Below are positions 22,431 to 32,808 of a DNA stretch of 64,000 nucleotides, in pieces. Numbering within the stretch: position 1 is the stretch's first letter; every line of letters starts with the position of its first letter. Both the position numbers and the translations under genes were made by a program. Origin of the DNA: Acanthochromis polyacanthus (Eukaryota > Chordata > Actinopteri > Pomacentridae); assembly GCF_021347895.1 (NCBI RefSeq), contig NC_067135.1, forward strand, positions 1,647,820 through 1,711,819, in the 5' to 3' direction. Below the pieces are notes generated by a model. The model did not search any database, was not told the DNA's origin, and saw only the letters and a program-made list of their open reading frames with translations.

Positions 22431-23123
22431 CACCAACCTGTGAGGTGAGCGTGTGTACAAAGATCTGAATAACCAGGTCCAGGAATATGATCAGAACCAA
22501 AACTGACACCAATGTGCAACTGAACATGAAAGTCTAACAAAGGGAATTTAGATTTATTTCTCTCAAAAAAAGCTTATTAAAGTCTATAAAGGTGTTCAGT
22601 AATTCACGGGAACCTTTTTCTGCCACTTAGTTTAATTCATGCTTATTCTAGTTTCATGATTTCGATGTAAGTTGTTTTAAAGATCGTAGGAGATTCAGTA
22701 AAATCAGCCGGACTTCTCTTGTAGGTTCTTGAAGACGTTTCTCCTTCAAACTGCAAACTTTAGTACAGCTTGGTGTGGGTAAATGACAGCAACGCAACAC
22801 GAAGTAGTTTTAAATAAAGGCGACTCAACATGTGCCGTTACTTTTGAAGTATGTTCACTTTCATTACGAAGAACATTTTGACAGATGAAACATGTTCACT
22901 AAATAGGAAGGAATAAAATTAATTTATGTTTTAGAAAAAGGACAGGAAGTGCAGGATGGAGAGGAATAAAAGCAGAATAAAAGCAGAACTGTGCTGAACC
23001 TGCAAAGCGGTGAAAGTGAAAGTTGCCTCCCTCAGTGTGTCTTTAACCTCCGACCTGTGGGGCTCATCAATAAGCAGGAGGCCAGTAGAAGTGTGTGCGC
23101 TGTCTCATCCATCTTCATTAGAC

Positions 23124-23124
<1 letters not shown>

Positions 23125-23162
<38 letters not shown>
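23125..23162. repeat. GT microsatellite
   Basis: An uninterrupted GT run. Confidence 0.95.
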
Positions 23163-23265
23163 CGCTGTGAACACGCTTAAAGCACGTGGAGGATTCTGTC
23201 ATACAGGCACAGAAGAAGCTAAAGTTATTTGTTTATTTAAAGTTGTTTAATTCTTGCACCTTTTT

Positions 23266-23443
23266 TGGCCTTTTCCAGGCTTTACTGGATAGGAGAGATA
23301 GAGAGACAGGAAATGGGGAGAAGAGTTGGGAGAAGACATGCAGCAAAGGGCCGTGAGCAGGAATCGAACCCGCACCGCTGCATCAGAGACCAGCCCCTGT
23401 ACGTGGGTCGCCTGCTTAACCCACTGAGATATACAGGCGCCCC
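23266..23443 (-). mobile_element. tRNA-derived SINE (same family as in the satellite), independent insertion
   Basis: On the minus strand: gcctgtatatctcagtgggt (A box region), tgcgggttcgattcctgctc (B box), ccctttgctgcatgtcttct, then tttcctgtctctctatctct and a purine-rich end. Near-identical tttgcaccttttt words flank it (about 23253-23265 and 23446-23458), consistent with a target-site duplication. It is a free-standing copy of the SINE amplified at 28571-32808. Confidence 0.85.
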
Positions 23444-23454
23444 ATTTTTGCACC

Positions 23455-24050
23455 TTTTTGTCATTTCTTTCTTCTTTTAGCACCTTTTTGTCTCAATTTG
23501 CATCATTTTTGCATCTGTGTAGTTTGTGCATCTTTGTGTTGAACATTTTATGTATTTTTTGCACATGTTCTGTTATTTTCTGTCATTTATTGCAGATTTT
23601 TAGAAAGTTTGTATCAGTTTTCAGTTCTTCTATCCTTTCCATTTAATTTCTTCTCGTTTTTATGTGTTTTCTTTCCCGTTTTTGTGTCATCTTGTCTCTT
23701 TTTTTTCTGTTTGTGTAGTTTGTGCATCTTTGTGTTTGATTTTGGTGTCATTTTTGCACATTTTTGTCGTCTTTGCGTGTTTTTTGATACTTTTGTAGTT
23801 TCATGTCATTTTTGCTCTTTTTTCTGTTTTCTGTCATTTTTTGCAGATTTTTGGAAAGTTTGTGTCCCTTTGCCACTTCTTGTGTCATTTCCATGTCATT
23901 TCTTCTTGTTTTTGCATCTTTGCTGATGTTTTTGCTTTTTTGTCATTTTTGCATTTTCTGTCATTTTTTTGCACATTTTGTCAGTTTTAAGTTATTTTTG
24001 CACATTTTTTCTGTTGTTTTATTTGTTCTTATTTTAGTGTATTTTAGTCT
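23455..24050. repeat. T-rich TTTTGTCATTTTTGCA low-complexity array
   Basis: Degenerate ttttgcacatttttgtc units for 600 bp, producing Phe/Cys/Leu-rich open frames that are artefacts. Confidence 0.8.
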
Positions 24051-24212
24051 GTATATGTGAAAAATACATGTATGTTTATCAGAAACACAAACCTCAGATG
24101 ACAGATATTTATTGTTATCTCTGTGTTTGCAGGAAGGAAAACGGACTGACTGATTTCAGATGGACTGATTACTGAGTCTCTAACACAGATGATATGCAAA
24201 CCAAACCAGGAA

Positions 24213-24215
<3 letters not shown>

Positions 24216-24296
<81 letters not shown>

Positions 24297-24318
24297 TGTG
24301 TGTGTGTGTGTGTGTGTG
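24216..24318. repeat. GT microsatellite
   Basis: A long GT run with one tctg interruption near 24296. Confidence 0.97.
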
Positions 24319-24799
24319 GACAGAACAAGACAGTTTCAATCAGTAACAGTCTAAAGCATTCAAAAAGCTACGAATCCATGTATAAATAGAGGTGAAATGA
24401 TGAAAAAAAATTAATGGAAAACCAATTTATGCGGCGAGAAGTGCTGTTGTTGGTAGATGTTCAGAACCACTCTTGTTAAGTTTACAGTGAAAGTGAGGGA
24501 TTTTTGCTTTTATCTTTCACTTCAAACCAAAATTAGACTTTCGGTGCTTTGATAAATGTTTGTGATTTTCACTCCAAACTGAAAGCCAGATGTGTTTGTC
24601 AGCCCTGGAAATGTCACGTGTCCATCTGCTGTACTGATGAAAAGAAATGATGGAAAAAGTCCATTAGAATGGGATTTTTGCATAATTTCTGAGCCTCATC
24701 ACTCCCTCAGTGACGATTTTGAATTGGAGCTCTAAAAACACAGACTAGTTTATTTAGTTAAAGCTCATCTTGACCACTGAACTGTTCCCATGGTGCATC

Positions 24800-25235
24800 A
24801 TGATAGCGTGTCCTCTGAAAACACATCATAGATCACGATGTCCTTAAAGAAATGTCATACCGTGTCATTGAAATGTCAACATGCCACCTGAAATACATCA
24901 TAGTCTGTCATCAAAAAAGTAAGCGCGTCGTATTTCCTAAAAAGCTGTTCTAGTACAGTCTGTCATTGAAAAACCAGAAAAGTGTAGCATATTATGAGAA
25001 AACCGTCCTTTAATGAACATCTTAGCACAGCATGTCATTCAAAGAAACATCGTGTGTCGTCTGAAAGCATCATAGTTTAGTGTGTATGTAAAACGTGACC
25101 AAAAACTAAAACGTCAAGTTTTTGGTCACATTTGGACAACACACTGAACTGTGATGTTTTTGACGAAGTTTTGGACGACATGCTAACCGACGTTTTTCAT
25201 CAAACTATGCTATTCATAGTGTGATAAAAGTTTGC
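24800..25235. repeat. Diverged relative of the 38-bp satellite
   Basis: Words like acatcatagtctgtcatcaa, tcatagtttagtgtgt and aaaacgtgaccaaaaac recur at irregular spacing with heavy divergence, and some units are inverted (25110-25210). It looks like an old array of the 28.3-41.1 kb satellite family. Confidence 0.6.
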
Positions 25236-25767
25236 TTCATTAAATAAACCGAAACTACTGTAGGTAAAGAGGAGATCAGAGGAAACTCTATAAAGATTTT
25301 GTTTATCATATATCTAGTAAACTGTAAGGCAGTTGTATTTTCACAGCTAAAATAAGTTATTTCTAATATCAGCAGGAGTATAAAGGAGAAAGGAAACAGC
25401 ACTGTGACTCTCCCCTTCAGTTATTGTAGTTCATTATACAATGACTTCCTGTTTCTATATCGGGCCTTCATGCCTTCCTGGTCTGTCAGAACACTATCAG
25501 CTCCAATCATCACACTCAGTGATCTGATTCAAAATAAACCGCACAAAGAGGAACACTGATAGTGAATCAGATGTTTGTGTGTCACTGACCTCACACGACC
25601 CCAGGGTGACCTCGGGTGACCTCTCACCTCTGTGGGTCACAATGATGTCATCAGAGAAACAACAAAAACAACGAGTAGGTTTATTCGATATAAAATCAAA
25701 TCCTTACGCTAAGTGGTTTGTTTGCTTCTGTCTCATTTCCATCGCTTATTTTTTCTTTACTTTAATG

Positions 25768-26455
25768 CATGGGTGTCAAAGTCATTTTAGTTCAGGCTCC
25801 ACATTCAGTCTAGTTTGATCTCCAGTAAAATCACAGCAAAACCACAACTCCTGATGCTTCCTTTGTTTTAGTGTAAAAAAGTTCACATTTAAGGAATTAT
25901 TTTACAAAACATCATGAACAACCTGAAATATGTTAAGGAAAAGAAGTTCAGTTTCAGCAACATTGTGCCTCAGTTTATCATTTCCACATTACAACAATAT
26001 TACCAAAACAAGACACAAATTTACCAAAATGAGACCAGTGGCACAAAACAACACAAAAAGAGACAAAAAATTAGACCAAGAAAGTTACAGAATGGCAAAA
26101 AATGGACAACAAAGACAAGCGAGACAAAAAGGAAACACAAAACGTCAAAAACGAGAAACAAAATGACAAAAACATTAGACAAACAAAGACGAACAAAAAA
26201 AGACAAAAAACTACAAAAAACAGACAAAATATGACAAAAATGGGGCACAAAACAACAAAACAACAATGAACAATTTAACATTTTATTTTATGATCCAAAC
26301 AACTTGTCATGGTCTATAAATGATTTTAAATTTATACTTTTACTAATTTACAATCTGCAGTTAATGTCTTCTTTGTAATTTTTCCCCTTTGAGGGCCGGA
26401 TTGGACCCTCTGGAGGACCACTTTTGGACCACGGGCCTCATGTTGGACAGCCCTG
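25768..26455 (+). mobile_element. hAT-type MITE with internal low-complexity array
   Basis: The left end catgggtgtcaaagtcattt, tagttcaggctccacattca and the right end gattggaccctctggaggac, ...ttggacagccctg match the common teleost hAT MITE with CAGGGGTGTCAAA-like ends. Flanking 8-mers ctttaatg (25760-25767) and gtctaatc (26456-26463) agree at 5 of 8 positions, a decayed 8-bp target duplication. A gacaaaaa/acacaaaac array (25980-26270) fills the interior. Non-autonomous. Confidence 0.75.
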
Positions 26456-27104
26456 GTCTAATCTGAAGTCCTGTACCTCTATGGAAACAGAACAATCATG
26501 AAGGAGATAGAACATTTTTCCCAAATATTCAGTTGTTACCAACACTGGAAAAAAAATCTGTCGTCTCCACGTACTTCATATATTTAACTACTGACATTTT
26601 CATTCGATTTCATCCTCGTCTTCTCTGCTCTCCGCAAAGTTCACCCTGAAAACTGTGAATGTTTGCCACCAGACTGTTGGTCACAGCTGAGTCAGTCAGG
26701 ACTTCACACTGACACTAAGTAGAGCAGAGGTTTGAGTTTTTCACAGAAAGTCATGATAAGTGGTTCACTTTGGATTCATGAAGCCACAGATGATCAGTTC
26801 CATCAGAATGTTGAAATCCAGCGATTCTTTCTGTTTTTTAGCTTCAGACTCTGTTTAATGCTGTCATTTTGGTGATTTATTTTAAAGATTACATACCTTT
26901 TGTTAAGAAAAATCTTCTCTGGAATGTGGTTTGCTTAAAAAAACACTCAGAATCGTCTCTCAAGTCAAAGCAAATGTTTTACTTGTGTAAGGAATCAACA
27001 TGAACAGAACACCGTCTGGGGAAGCGACTGACAACATAAGACGGTTCAGCTTTTATACGAGCACATAGACAAGTGACACTTGTTATATCTCCATGGCCAA
27101 AGTG

Positions 27105-27378
27105 AACCCTCCTGTTGTCTTCATTTACAGGCACCAAAGAATACTGTCCAAAAAACAATCCAAAAGTTCAGCAAAAAATTCCCCAAATTTTTGAAAAATT
27201 GCAAAACCTTCAGGAAGAAAATTCCAGTAATTCCTTAAAATTTTCCCTTAAAGGTTTTATTTTAAAAAAAAATCCAAATTGGATAAAATATTTTCAAAAA
27301 TTGAGTAAAACTCTTCCAAAAAATCATAAAAATATCTAAAGTGATAACATGTATATCAGTAAAACTAATATTTTCTCA
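27105..27378 (+). mobile_element. Candidate MITE with AACCCTCCTGTTGTC end
   Basis: It begins gaaccctcctgttgtcttca. AT-rich non-coding DNA follows, ending tcataaaaatatctaaagtg, atcagtaaaactaatatttt, which matches 54605-54680. The terminal words resemble a fish MITE family with TTAA target sites (piggyBac-like, tentative). Confidence 0.5.
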
Positions 27379-28041
27379 GAGAGAATATTGATGCGAGTGT
27401 GTCCTCAGAAACACCCGACACACTCCTGCAGAGATTTCTTTGAATTTCACAACTCACCAGTGAACCAAACAAAGCTGCTAAAAGGAGAACCATGACCTGT
27501 AGAGTCAGCTGCTTCTCAGGACCCACACAACCGACTCATCTCAAATGTGTAGCTTCAACCGGACAAAGCTGCAAATCTTTTCTTTTTTTTAATGTCAGGC
27601 TTTTTACAAATCTGAATTAATCAGTGTATGAATGATTCAGGGAAATGTGTCAGGCTGGAAGAGGGAGTTTGAAAAGTTCACAGGAGGTGAAGCAGAAACG
27701 GAAAGCGATGGGGAGGTTTCTGTGAGCTCTGCTGCTTCACTAAAGACTGCAGGGAACACAACCTGCTGCATGCAGAGTTTGTGTTGCTGTGGATTCACAT
27801 CGCTGCCCTCCAGCGAACACACACAAACACAAAGATAAAATCCTCGTTACTCACGTCGCTTGCTGCAGACATCCCACTGTCGGAGAGGTCAGAAGTCACG
27901 GAGTGGAGCTGCAGAAATGAACGCTGCAGGTTTTAACTCACTGTCGTCTGTTTGTGTCTGCAGGTGAAGGCAGCAAAGCTCCAGCTGTTTCCAGAAGATG
28001 AAGGCAGCAGGAACATCTGCAAGGTGCTTGTGCTTATTTAT
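27379..28041. other. Unique non-coding sequence
   Basis: No gene or repeat is recognised. Short open frames on both strands at 27632-27838 overlap one another and lack domain features. Confidence 0.3.
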
Positions 28042-28119
28042 GGGTTCTGTAAAGCGTCTTGAGACAATTTGACTGTAATTGACGCTATATAAATAAAATT
28101 GAATTGAATTGAATTAAAT
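28042..28119 (+). mobile_element. 5'-truncated L2/Maui-like LINE tail
   Basis: The words gggttctgtaaagcgtcttg, ctgtaattgacgctatataa and ataaaattgaattgaattga are the same 3' end as the LINE at 29985-32737. Only about 78 bp remain, as expected for severe 5' truncation. Confidence 0.9.
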
Positions 28120-28570
28120 TTGCAGAGAAACTGCTGCATATTTTACATATAGAACATACAGTATGGTCCGCATTGGAAACAGACTTAAATGGTTCAAATC
28201 TTGACCACTTAATACGGAACCACTGCCACACACTCATCTAACATGTCTTCTAAATACATCATAGTATAGCATGACAGAATGTCAGAGAATAGGAGGCATG
28301 AAGAAACATCACAATATAGTGTGTCTATATTTATCGTACAAAACATGACCAAAAACGTCATAGTTTAGTATGTCGTCCAAAAATGGACAAAAACGTCATA
28401 GTTTAGTATGTCGTCCAAAATGGACAAAAACGTCATAGTTTAGTATGTCGTCCAAAATGGACAAAAACGTCATAGTTTAGTATGTCGTCCAAAATGGACA
28501 AAAACGTCATAGTTTAGTATGTCGTCCAAAATGGACAAAAAACGTCATAGTTTAGTATGTCGTCATAGCT

Positions 28571-28746
28571 GGAGGTACCTGTATAGCTCAATGGTTTAAT
28601 CAGGTGAACTATGTTTAGGTGCTGGTCTCTGATGCAGCAGCCTGGGTTTGATTCCCACTTACAGCCCTTTGCTGCATGTGTTTCCCCTATTTCCTGTGTC
28701 TCCAATAAAGCCAAGAGAAGGCCATAAAAATTTTTTTCAAGAAAAG
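28571..28746 (+). mobile_element. tRNA-derived SINE in satellite, copy A
   Basis: ggaggtacctgtatagctca (A box), gcctgggtttgattcccac (B box), ccctttgctgcatgtgtttc, then atttcctgtgtctccaataa and an A/T-rich end. It is the most diverged of the four. The flanks are satellite: gtcgtcatag on the left, ggtcatagtttag on the right. Confidence 0.85.
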
Positions 28747-28992
28747 GTCATAGTTTAGTATGTCGTCCAAAAATGGACAAAAACGTCATAGTTTAGTTTG
28801 TCGTCCAAAATGTGACCAAAAACGTCATAGTTTAGTATGTCGTCCAAAAATGGACAAAAACGTCATAGTATAGTATGTTGGACAAAAATGTCATAATATA
28901 GTATGTCGTCCGACAGTGGACAAAAATGTCATAGTTTAGTGTGTCGTCTAAAATGTCACTAAAACGTCATAGTTTAGTATGTCGTCATAGTT

Positions 28993-29180
28993 GGAGGTAC
29001 CTGTATAGCTCAATGGGTTAAGCAGGTAAACCATGTTTAGGTGCTGGTCTCCGACGCAGCAGCCCGGGTTTGATTCCTGCTCAAGGCCCTTTGCTGCATG
29101 TGTTTCTCTCGTTCTTCTCCCCTATTTCCTGTCTCTCTGATAAAGCCAAGAGAAGGAATTAAAAATAATTCTTAAAAAAA
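28993..29180 (+). mobile_element. tRNA-derived SINE in satellite, copy B
   Basis: Same head and B box (ccgggtttgattcctgctca), with cgttcttctcccctatttcc near the end. The left junction (gtcgtcatagtt) and right junction (aaaaaaaggtcgtagttta) are shared with copies C and D. Confidence 0.9.
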
Positions 29181-29310
29181 GGTCGTAGTTTAGTATGTCA
29201 CGAAAACGTCGTAGTTTAGTATGTTGTCCAAAAATGGACAAAAACGTCACAGTTTAGTATGTCGTCCAAAATGTCACTAAAACGTCATAGTATAGTATGT
29301 CGTCATAGTT

Positions 29311-29498
29311 GGAGGTACCTGTATAGCTCAATGGGTTAAGCAGGTAAACCATGTTTAGGTGCTGGTCTCCGACGCAGCGGCCCGGGTTTGATTCCCACTC
29401 AAGGCCCTTTGCTGCATGTGTTTCTTTTGTTCTTCTCCCCGATTTCCTGTCTCTCTGATAAAGCCAAGAGAAGGAATTAAACATAATTCTTTAAAAAA
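29311..29498 (+). mobile_element. tRNA-derived SINE in satellite, copy C
   Basis: Nearly identical to copy D, including the following satellite variants (cgtagttaactatgtccga, then cgtcttagtattgtctgtc). It is therefore a recent duplicate of the copy D region. Confidence 0.9.
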
Positions 29499-29984
29499 GG
29501 TCGTAGTTAACTATGTCCGAAAATGGACAAAAACGTCATAGTTTAGTATGTCGTCCAAAATGTTACTAAAACGTCTTAGTATTGTCTGTCACCTGAAAAT
29601 GTCACTAAAACATCATAGTTTAGTATGTCGTCCAAAATGTGACAAAAACGTCATAGTTTAGTATGTCGTCCGAAAATGGACAAAAACGTCATAGTATAGT
29701 ATGTCGTCCGAAAATGGACAAAAACGTCATAGTATAGTATGTCGTCCGACAGTGGACAAAAACGTCATAGTTTAGTATGTCGTCCGAAAATGGACAAAAA
29801 CGTCATAGTTTAGTATGTCATCTAAAATGTCACTAAAACGTCATAGTTTAGTATGTCGTCATAGTTGGAGGTACCTGTATAGCTCAATGGGTTAAGCAGG
29901 TAAACCATGTTTAGGTGCTGGTCTCCGACGCAGCGGCCCGGGTTCGATTCCCGCTCAAGGCCCTTTGCTGCATGTGTTTCTTTT

Positions 29985-32737
29985 GTTTCTTTTTGCGGAC
30001 TTTAAAGCAGGCATCCCGAAAGCTGGAAAGAAAGTGGTATTCCACTAATTCAGAGGAAGTGTATGTGGCTTGGAAAAATAGTCTAGTAATCTATAAAAAA
30101 GCTCTTCGTAATGCCAGGACAACTTATTATTCATCTTTAATAGATGAGAACAAGAACAACCCTCGGTTTCTCTTTAGCACTGTAGCCAGGCTGACAAAGA
30201 GTCAGAGCTCTGTTGAACCTTGTATTCCTTTAGCTTTAACCAGTAACGACTTCATGAGCTTCTTTACACATAAAATAGTTCTGATTAGAGATAAAATTAA
30301 TCTGGCCCTTCCTACAAATGTCACAGATGCTTTTGAATTGGCTGTTAGACCTGATGAATCTTTAGAAGTCTTCACTCCTATATGTCTCTCTGAACTAATT
30401 TCAACAGTTTCTACATCTAAACCATCAACATGTCTTTTAGATCCTATCCCAACTAGACTCTTCAAGGAGATTTTACCTTTAATTAATTCTTCAATGTTAG
30501 ATCTGATTAATCTCTCTCTAGTAACAGGCTATGTACCACAGGCTTTTAAGGTTGCTGTCATCAAACCTTTGCTTAAAAAGCCCACTTTAGATCCAGATGT
30601 GTTAGCTAACTATAGACCAATATCCAACCTACCATTTCTCTCTAAAATTCTGGAAAGAACAGTTGCAAATCAATTATGTGAACACTTACAAAGGAATAAT
30701 TTGTTTGAAATGTTTCAGTCAGGCTTCAGAGTGCATCATAGCACAGAAACAGCTCTAGTGAAAGTTACTAATGACCTTCTCATAGCATCAGATAATGGAC
30801 TAGTCTCTATACTTGTTTTGTTAGATCTTAGTGCACAAAATTTTATTACAGCGTCTCGAACATTCAATTGGCATTAAAGGGACAGCACTGGACTGGTTTA
30901 AATCCTACTTATCAGATAGGTTCCAGTTTGTGCATGTCAACAATAACTCTTCTGAGCATACTAAAGTTAATCATGGAGTTCCTCAGGGTTCTGTCTTAGG
31001 ACCGATACTTTTCACATTATACATGCTTCCTTTAGGCAATATTATTAGGAAGCATTGTATTAACTTCCATTGTTATGCAGATGACACACAATTGTATTTA
31101 TCTATGAAGCCAGATGAAACTGATCAGTTAGCTAGACTGCAAGATTGTCTTAAGGACATTAAAACCTGGATGACTTTTAACTTCCTACTGCTAAATTCAG
31201 ACAAAACTGAAGTCATTGTATTTGGCCCCAAACATCTTAGAAACTCGCTTTCAAAGCAAATAGTTACTCTGGATGGCATCACATTGGCCTCCAGTACTAC
31301 TGTGAGGAATCTTGGAGTTATTTTTGACCAGGACATGTCCTTTAACTCACACATAAAGCAAGTCTGTAGGACTTCCTTTTTTCACCTGCGTAATATTGTA
31401 AAAATCAGGAACATTCTGTCTCAAAGTGATGCAGAAAAATTAGTTCATGCTTTTGTTACTTCCAGGCTTGACTATTGCAATTCCTTATTATCGGGTTGTC
31501 CAAATAGCTCTCTCAAACATCTACAGTTGATCCAAAACGCTGCTGCGAGAGTACTGACAGGAGTTAGCAAAAGAGATCATATTTCCCCTATACTTGCTTC
31601 TCTTCACTGGCTTCCTGTTAAATCCAGAATAGAATTTAAAATCCTTCTTCTGACATATAAAGCTCTTAATAACCAATCTCCATCATATCTTAAAGATCTG
31701 ATAGTACCTTATTATCCTAGTAGAACTCTTCGCTCTCAAACTGCAGACTTACTTGTTGTTCCTAGAATTTCTAAAAGTAGAATGGGAGGCAGAGCCTTCA
31801 GTTATCAGCTCCTCTCCTGTGGAACCTGCTCCCAGTTTGGGTTCGGGAGGCAGACACCCTCTCTATTTTTAAGACCAGGCTTAAAACATTCCTTTTTGAC
31901 AAATCTTATAGTTAGGGCTGACTGGGTGACCCACAGGTGTTCGGCTTGTGTCTTCATTTGCACAGCTGACTCCCTCTTGGACGTCCCTTCGTTCTGCCTC
32001 TAGTCATGCTGCTATAGGCCTATAGGCTGCTGGGGACTTTTCTTGACGCACTGAGCCCTTCTCTATCTACCTTTACATTTAATATGTATACCGTTATTGC
32101 AGTACATTCCCCCTGTGCTATTTCTCCGAGTGTCCCTGGTCCCAGAGCTGGATGCTTCAGATCTGCGGTTGATGTTCCACCAGCTGGTCCAGTCTCCACC
32201 ATGTCCACTGTGGGATGCTGCTGCTGACCTTCCTCCAGCCCTCTGCTTCCAACTCCCTTTTTCCACCAGTCAACTCTGCATTGCCTTCACTATACTGTTA
32301 TGCTAACTTACATACTGTTTGAATTTTACTGCTAGCTATATATGGAGTATGTTTAATGTCAGAGCCGTACATCATCAGAGTAAACTATGAGTCAGTTTTC
32401 AATGTTAGCTTATACTTTGTCTGTGTCACATATCCTGTCATGCATGTATCCAAATGTGTGTTGTGTTTTCCTTGCTTTCCCACCCCTCCCTCTTCTCCCA
32501 TCCCTCCCCCTTGCCCTCTTCTGTCCTTCTCAACCCGCCCGGCCAGCAGGCAGATGGGTCCCCCCTATATAGAGCCGGGTTCTGCTCGAGGTTTCTTCCC
32601 TGTTAAAAGGGTGTTTTTCCTTGCCACTGTCGCCTTTGGGCTTGCTCTGGGGGTCAGGCATTTGGGTTCTGTAAAGCGTCTTGAGACGAGTTGACTGTAA
32701 TTGACGCTATATAAATAAAATTGAATTGAATTGAATT
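29985..32737 (+). mobile_element. L2/Maui-like non-LTR retrotransposon (LINE), 5'-truncated
   Basis: It carries a reverse-transcriptase remnant and then a 0.7-kb 3' region ending gcgtcttgagacgagttgac, gacgctatataaataaaatt and repeats of ttgaa. No apurinic endonuclease domain is present, so the 5' part is missing. The insertion split a SINE copy inside the satellite. A short second 3' end of the same family is at 28042-28119. The clade (L2-like) is judged from motifs and tail and not confirmed. Confidence 0.88.
29998..32003 (+). pseudogene. LINE reverse transcriptase, broken
   Basis: The first open part (to 30877) carries [26 protein letters not shown] and [18 protein letters not shown], fingers-type RT motifs. 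The second (30831-32003) carries [18 protein letters not shown] and the catalytic CYADDTQLY, followed by a thumb region and the C-terminal part. Between them, at about 30832-30838, the sequence goes from LLDLSA straight to [12 protein letters not shown] codons. The usual AFDTIDH segment with the first catalytic Asp is missing and the frame shifts. A second disruption near 31815 garbles the C-terminus. It cannot encode an active enzyme. Confidence 0.9.
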
Positions 32738-32808
32738 GTTCTTCTCCCCTATTTCCTGTCTCTCCGATAAAGCCAAGAGAAGGAATTAAAAATAATTCTT
32801 TAAAAAAG

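Larger units (their letters stand above)
28340..29876 (+). repeat. 38-bp satellite, left segment (with three SINE copies)
   Basis: The unit of about 38 bp reads catagtttagtatgtcgtcc followed by (g/a)aaaatggacaaaaacgt, or the (g/a)aatgtgacaaaaacgt and (g/a)aatgtcactaaaacgt variants. Three tRNA-derived SINE copies sit within it (28571, 28993, 29311) and a fourth starts at 29877. Confidence 0.95.
29877..32808 (+). mobile_element. tRNA-derived SINE in satellite, copy D, split by a LINE
   Basis: The 5' part is 29877-29984: A box, and B box cccgggttcgattcccgctc. The 3' part resumes at about 32738 with ttcttctcccctatttcctg and runs to 32808. The interruption is the LINE at about 29985-32737. Comparison with copy C (29311-29498) gives the pre-insertion sequence directly. 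Confidence 0.9.

Noticed and set aside
23458..24060. Phe/Leu/Cys-rich open frames that look like membrane proteins
   Set aside because: They come from a T-rich degenerate array; hydrophobicity is a consequence of TTT/TGT codons.
28571..29984. tRNA genes (A and B boxes present)
   Set aside because: No acceptor-stem pairing or normal cloverleaf; the same conserved 3' body follows in all copies, so they are tRNA-derived SINEs.
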